Source of the DNA: Gammaproteobacteria bacterium
GTDB lineage: Bacteria; Pseudomonadota; Gammaproteobacteria; Pseudomonadales; Pseudohongiellaceae
Assembly (NCBI GenBank): GCA_002711845.1
Contig: PASF01000005.1
Location: 157,289-221,288, forward strand
Direction: 5' to 3'
DNA length: 64,000 nucleotides
Shown here: positions 60,515 through 64,000 of the stretch, one piece after another
How the letters are laid out: each line of letters starts with the position of its first letter
How positions within the stretch are numbered: the first letter of the stretch is position 1
Translations under genes and position numbers: made by a program
The notes under the pieces: generated by a model
What the model saw: the letters and a program-made list of their open reading frames with translations, nothing else
Database searches by the model: none
Told to the model about the DNA's origin: nothing

Positions 60515-61364
60515 AAATAGGGTTGTGGCTTTTATAGATATCCTTGGGTTCAGGTCTCTTCTGAGCGAGACAACCGACTCAAAGGATAACGACGTCGAAT
60601 CAAAGATAGAGGAAATTGTTTCTGCCTATCAGGCAATTAAGGAAATTTTTGTAGTCGACGAATCTATGGAAAAATCTGGGATATCTATGTCAAAAAAGGT
60701 ATCAATTTTCTCTGACTGCGTTGTAGTTTCATTCAAAGCAGAGGAACCAGGCGAGGTGTACTACACCCTCTTAGACATAAAGCATCTCATTATGCAGCTA
60801 GTTTATCGAAAGATACTGTGTAGAGGGGCTGTATCTATAGGAAAATTCATACATACGGATGACTATCTCTTTGGACCAGCGTTAGTTGAAGCTTATACCT
60901 TGGAATCCAAAGCAGCTATGTATCCACGAGTGATACTAGATAGAGACATTATCGAAGCTGGTCTGGACAATAGATCTATGGATCACCCGAAGAGTCACGA
61001 GGAGACTTACATTGAGTCACTACTAGGGCAAGACTCGGATGGGATGTATTACATTGACTATTTCTACAAGGCACAGTCTGAGCTTGACCATCCAGAGCAT
61101 GACTTTCCCGTGTATATCGAAATTCTCGGTGATCTGATTCGTAAAGGCCTTATGGGTTCCAGCCATCATGGAAAGGCCGATCTGAGAATAAAATACTCTT
61201 GGATGCGAGAGAGATACAACAACATGATTGATGTGGTTTCTGATAAGAGAAAGCTAATGAAATTCAGAGATTCTGGCAAACCAGAGCTTGCTGTATTCTA
61301 TGAGAGCCTCAAGAAAATAAGCCCACATAAAGATAACAAAGCGTTGCACCGTACAAGCCGATGA
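60504..61364 (+). CDS. Class III nucleotidyl-cyclase-like protein (Pycsar-cyclase-type candidate)
   Basis: 286 residues, soluble. The N-terminus VVAFIDILGF has Asp12 where class III cyclases bind the first metal; VSIFSDCVVVSF has Asp71 at the second site; CRGAVSIG and FGPALVEAYTLES (123-135) match the glycine-rich and 'GDAVNxAARLES' segments. The usual transition-state Asn and Arg of that last motif are Val and Thr here, so the base or chemistry may differ, or activity may be lost. Cyclases of this build include the cCMP/cUMP makers of Pycsar anti-phage systems. No TM or TIR effector gene is next to it. It is AT-rich compared with the window and ends inside attC-like site 2, as cassette genes often do. 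Confidence 0.6.
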   Translation: MKYENRVVAFIDILGFRSLLSETTDSKDNDVESKIEEIVSAYQAIKEIFVVDESMEKSGISMSKKVSIFSDCVVVSFKAEEPGEVYYTLLDIKHLIMQLVYRKILCRGAVSIGKFIHTDDYLFGPALVEAYTLESKAAMYPRVILDRDIIEAGLDNRSMDHPKSHEETYIESLLGQDSDGMYYIDYFYKAQSELDHPEHDFPVYIEILGDLIRKGLMGSSHHGKADLRIKYSWMRERYNNMIDVVSDKRKLMKFRDSGKPELAVFYESLKKISPHKDNKALHRTSR

Positions 61365-61379
61365 ACGCGGCGTTATGTG
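61332..61379 (+). other. attC-like integron recombination site 2 (compact)
   Basis: ATAAC (61333-61337) pairs with GTTAT (61372-61376), and after a 3-base spacer GCGTT (61341-61345) pairs with AACGC (61364-61368): the R''-L''-L'-R' order of attC sites in only about 48 bases. The stop codon of the cyclase-like gene lies inside it. The downstream GTTATGTG is identical to that of site 1. The next start codon follows 17 bases later. Confidence 0.65.
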
Positions 61380-61395
61380 CTTCTAGGTACTTGAA

Positions 61396-63753
61396 ATGCT
61401 GAAGAGAATCCAAAAGCTCGAAAATATTGGCCGGTTCGTCTCAGCTTCATGCAGTTCAGTAGAGTTTTCCGAGCTGACTCTTATATTCGGGAGAAATTCC
61501 TATGGCAAGTCAACTTTATCGGAACTTCTCCGCAGTTTGGGTGCAGACCACGTACAACTCCTTGAGCATAGAAAGACAATCCCATCGTCGTCAGCTCCTC
61601 AAGTGGCTAGGCTATCGTTCCTTCCTGATGGACAGACGAGCGAAGTCATCGTATCGGCGGGTAGCTCGGGTTGGAATTTTGGTGGCGTCGATAAGCCGAA
61701 GATAGCTGTTTTTGACGACGCCTTCTTCCACGACAACATTTTTGCTGCACGCCAATTCACAAGGGAAACAAAGCAAAACTTAAGCTCCTTTATCATTGGG
61801 ACGCAAGGAGTCCAAAGTGCTCAGAATATTTCGGATAAGAAGAAGCAGAAAGGCGATAAGACGAGGGAACGCAACCAACTTCAGCGGGACGGTTTTCCTG
61901 ATATTCAGGATCTGAAAGCCTTCTTAGCTCTTCAGGTACCTGAATCAAGAGCTCAGTTAGAAAATAAGATTGAAATTCAGCGGCAACAATATGCGGCGCT
62001 GACGAAGCAGAAAGGGAATATAGCCCAAATTAAAGAAAGGTCCCTTTGCACAGAAGTTGCGGTTCCGGTCAGCTTGAAAAGCCACGTTGCAAGAATTAAC
62101 GAATCACTCAGGAGCTCGCTAGAAACGCACCATGAACAGGCTAGTAAGCTTGTATCCGAGCACATTGCCGGCACCTTCGTGGAGAAGGAGGGGGCCGAAG
62201 CGTGGATACAACGGGGCTTGCAGCAAAACAAAGGTGAAAGCTGTCAGTTCTGTGGGCAAATGCTCCAGGAAGATGCGAAACGGCTGCTAGAGCTATATCG
62301 GCTGTACTTTGACAATTCCTATAAGGAACACGAACGATCTGTACGCCAGATGCTCAACGGACAGCTTAATAACGTCAAAGAGTATTTGATCGAACCAACC
62401 AAGCTGAAAATTCAAGAAAATCTCAGTGCGTGCCTAGGTTACTCCGAATTACTGGAAGATGAGCCATATTTGAGCGCGAGAAATCTCCTCGAAACTCTAT
62501 CGAGAGAGCTAACCGAAGCACTAGACGCGTGGGGTAAAGAGCGCGACGAAGTTGCAGTAGCGATTGAAGAGAAAATTGGTCTTAAGCTGAAGGCTCCTCA
62601 CCAACCTCAGCCAGAACTGGCGGGCACTTTTGCTGAGCCAGAAACTGGTCGGTTGCAGGAGTTGGCTGTTCGCTATAATCATTTGGTTGGGCAAATAGGC
62701 CTTCAACAGCAGGGATTCAAGGACAGTTCGGAACTCACAAAAATTGAAGAGGAACTGCGTTCAATAACCGCCTCAGGGCAGAATACGAAACTGCATCTGC
62801 AACGGTTGGAAAAGGATGCTCTAGTATCAAGAATGAAGACGCTTGAAGGGGAAATACAGGCGCTTGGTACTGAAATCCCCTTGCTGGAAACGAACCTACA
62901 GGCACAACAGAGTTCCTATCTGCAGAGTTATTTTTCCTCTCTCAACAAATGGTTTCATGAATTTGGGAGCACAGATTTTTCTTTGGAAATGGCGCTGGAT
63001 TCGGCTGGTCATACGCCAGTTTATTTTCTAAAGGTGAAATTCAAAGGGAATCCGGTTTCCGAAAAGATCTTAGCCAAGATATTCAGTGAGTCAGATCGTA
63101 GAGCGCTAGCATTAGCTGTCTTTTGGGCGCACATCGACAACATGAATGCTGTCGAAAAGCAATCTCTACTCGTAGTTCTAGATGATCCCGTTACCTCGTT
63201 CGATAATGGCCGAATTAGCTCGGTTCATAATCAGATCATCTCCCTGCATCAGGCGGTAAGGCAGGTCATCGTTCTGAGTCATTATGAGACGGACATCGCT
63301 AAGTTTCTCCTTGTTTACGGAAGGAATCATCCTGTGAATCTCCTCGCGATTGAGAACTCCGGAGGGGCGTCCACTCTCTGCCGTAAAGATGCAGATGAAT
63401 TTATTCACAGTGATCACGAACTGAAACGACGTCAGATCTCAGCGTTTGCTGATGGACAGCAAAATAGCCATGTGGCTGGAGACCTTCGGATTTTCTTGGA
63501 GACAGAGCTAACGTTCAGGTTTTCTCGACCCCTTCAAGCCATTGGCGCTTTCGAATGCATGCTGGGCGAAAAGATCGACCGATTACACACGGAGAGCCTT
63601 ATTTCCCAAACACTTGCTCAGCAGGCGCATTCCTGGCGGCAACGGTTGAATCCGGCCCATCACTGCTGGACCTCCGATGACATTGAGGATCAAAGGCGAA
63701 CAGCGGCTCAATTCATGGATTTCGTTTACAAAGACTTGTGTCCAGCGGTATGA
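61396..63753 (+). CDS. AAA_13/RloC-like ATPase, candidate anticodon nuclease
   Basis: 785 residues. Walker A is GRNSYGKST (32-40); a coiled middle (about 145-510) holds a zinc-hook-like CQFC at 283-286; the signature FSESDRRALALAVF is at about 564-577, Walker B LLVVLDDPVTSFD at 592-604 and the H-loop His at 629. This SMC-like layout is that of RloC/PrrC-type AAA_13 proteins. In the C-terminus R698-x3-E702 and His731 match the order and spacing of the Arg-Glu-His catalytic triad of PrrC/RloC tRNA anticodon nucleases. If so, it would cut host tRNA when phage damages its control and abort infection. It is AT-rich and bounded by attC-like sites 2 and 3, so it is a large single-gene cassette. Nuclease activity is inferred, not shown. 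Confidence 0.7.
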   Translation: MLKRIQKLENIGRFVSASCSSVEFSELTLIFGRNSYGKSTLSELLRSLGADHVQLLEHRKTIPSSSAPQVARLSFLPDGQTSEVIVSAGSSGWNFGGVDKPKIAVFDDAFFHDNIFAARQFTRETKQNLSSFIIGTQGVQSAQNISDKKKQKGDKTRERNQLQRDGFPDIQDLKAFLALQVPESRAQLENKIEIQRQQYAALTKQKGNIAQIKERSLCTEVAVPVSLKSHVARINESLRSSLETHHEQASKLVSEHIAGTFVEKEGAEAWIQRGLQQNKGESCQFCGQMLQEDAKRLLELYRLYFDNSYKEHERSVRQMLNGQLNNVKEYLIEPTKLKIQENLSACLGYSELLEDEPYLSARNLLETLSRELTEALDAWGKERDEVAVAIEEKIGLKLKAPHQPQPELAGTFAEPETGRLQELAVRYNHLVGQIGLQQQGFKDSSELTKIEEELRSITASGQNTKLHLQRLEKDALVSRMKTLEGEIQALGTEIPLLETNLQAQQSSYLQSYFSSLNKWFHEFGSTDFSLEMALDSAGHTPVYFLKVKFKGNPVSEKILAKIFSESDRRALALAVFWAHIDNMNAVEKQSLLVVLDDPVTSFDNGRISSVHNQIISLHQAVRQVIVLSHYETDIAKFLLVYGRNHPVNLLAIENSGGASTLCRKDADEFIHSDHELKRRQISAFADGQQNSHVAGDLRIFLETELTFRFSRPLQAIGAFECMLGEKIDRLHTESLISQTLAQQAHSWRQRLNPAHHCWTSDDIEDQRRTAAQFMDFVYKDLCPAV

Positions 63754-63770
63754 GTCGCAGAATCAAGCCC

Positions 63771-63871
63771 GCACATAACAAATCGCTGCAGGTGACGTTT
63801 GACCCGTCACCCATTTTTGCGAACGCAAAAACGGGCGTCGCCTCAAACGCACCTGAGCTCAGGCGTTATAC
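63771..63871 (+). other. attC-like integron recombination site 3
   Basis: R'' ATAAC (63775-63779) pairs with R' GTTAT (63865-63869). CAGGTG-A-CGTTTGA (63789-63802) pairs with TCAAACG-CACCTG (63843-63855) with one extra A, the extrahelical base usual in attC sites. At the tip, TTTTTGCG and CGCAAAAA (63814-63831) form another perfect hairpin. It starts 18 bases after the stop of the RloC-like gene. This is the best-formed of the three sites. Confidence 0.8.
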
Positions 63872-63902
63872 CCAAACTTAATGTAGGGAGCTTTTATGGA
63901 AC

Positions 63903-64000
63903 TGTAATACCCCCATTTTTAATTGCGCCTGAGAGTAGACATCAAGCGGCCAATGCCAGCTTCTGGTTTGGGGTTATGCCTCCAAGGGCCATATTAGGTC
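63903..64000 (-). mobile_element. IS3-family insertion sequence, 3' end only
   Basis: Read on the minus strand, 64000 down to 63942 encodes PNMALGGITPNQKLALAA then a stop, the usual ending of IS3-family OrfB transposases (an integrase-core tail). The outer end TGTAATACCCCCATTTTTAA (from 63903) resembles IS3/IS150-type terminal inverted repeats that start with TG. The rest of the element lies beyond the window, so completeness and target duplication cannot be judged. Confidence 0.6.
63942..64000 (-). CDS. IS3-family transposase OrfB, C-terminal fragment
   Basis: Eighteen residues plus stop are visible; the gene continues past the right edge. The MALGGITPNQKLA run corresponds to the well-conserved 'ALGGxTPxEKL' tail that follows the DDE domain of IS3-group transposases. 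No catalytic residue is in the window. Confidence 0.6.
   Translation of the reverse strand, partial: PNMALGGITPNQKLALAA

Noticed and set aside
60504..63753. CBASS system
   Set aside because: The cyclase-like protein has class III cyclase metal motifs, not those of a CD-NTase, and no Cap effector is present.
1..64000. tRNA or rRNA genes
   Set aside because: No cloverleaf or conserved rRNA stretch was recognised by eye on either strand; a covariance search would be needed to exclude a divergent tRNA.

Overview
The window looks like chromosomal DNA of a free-living, probably marine, aerobic gammaproteobacterium. This rests on gene content, GC-rich coding style and short Shine-Dalgarno-led operons: a cbb3 oxidase, TonB-dependent B12 uptake, FGE with a sulfatase, haloalkane dehalogenase-like hydrolases, prolyl oligopeptidase, a DUF5916 barrel, type II homoserine kinase, MipA/OmpV and M61 peptidase. 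The exact taxon cannot be read from the sequence. No rRNA or tRNA gene was recognised.

Layout. 1-2.2 kb: the end of a BtuB-like receptor, a small membrane protein and a BtuF-like protein, together a likely cobalamin-salvage operon. 2.2-8.5 kb: a lipoprotein, an MFS transporter, pterin dehydratase, a PAS/GAF diguanylate cyclase, and three paralogous small acidic exported proteins, each built from two similar OB-fold-like halves. 8.7-12.5 kb: a Yip1-like membrane protein and ccoNOQP. 12.5-17 kb: a MacAB-type ABC system on the minus strand. 17.3-21.3 kb: a minus-strand group with GNAT, FkbM methyltransferase, a sulfatase-fold membrane enzyme, an eRF1-like host-attachment protein and a TetR regulator. 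21.4-26.7 kb: FGE, sulfatase, exported dehalogenase-like hydrolase, sorbosone dehydrogenase-like protein and DoxX. 26.9-35 kb: a dynamin-like GTPase, TMEM175-like channel, exported lipase-like lipoprotein, GAF/GGDEF protein, TPR lipoprotein and small membrane or acetyltransferase genes. 35-41.6 kb: PepSY, SGNH hydrolase, prolyl oligopeptidase, dehalogenase, cupin and DHA2 transporter genes, with three copies of one long palindromic repeat between them. 41.6-56 kb: thrB, a GT-C-like membrane protein, serine hydrolase, SGNH hydrolase, DUF5916 barrel, PPK2, methyltransferase, SIMPL protein, an ogt plus Ada/AlkA-fusion DNA-repair pair, an AEC transporter and a glycosyltransferase.

56-64 kb is an accessory region. 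Three attC-like integron recombination sites (56.7, 61.3 and 63.8 kb) follow an XRE-2TM gene, a class III nucleotidyl-cyclase-like gene and a RloC-like ATPase/anticodon-nuclease candidate. The last two genes are visibly more AT-rich than the rest of the window. A shared 21-base sequence precedes two of these genes, and the window runs into the 3' end of an IS3-family transposase. No integrase is visible, so this is either a cluster of attC sites lacking an integrase or the edge of a chromosomal integron. The cyclase-like and RloC-like cassettes are the best candidates for a new or variant anti-phage arrangement.
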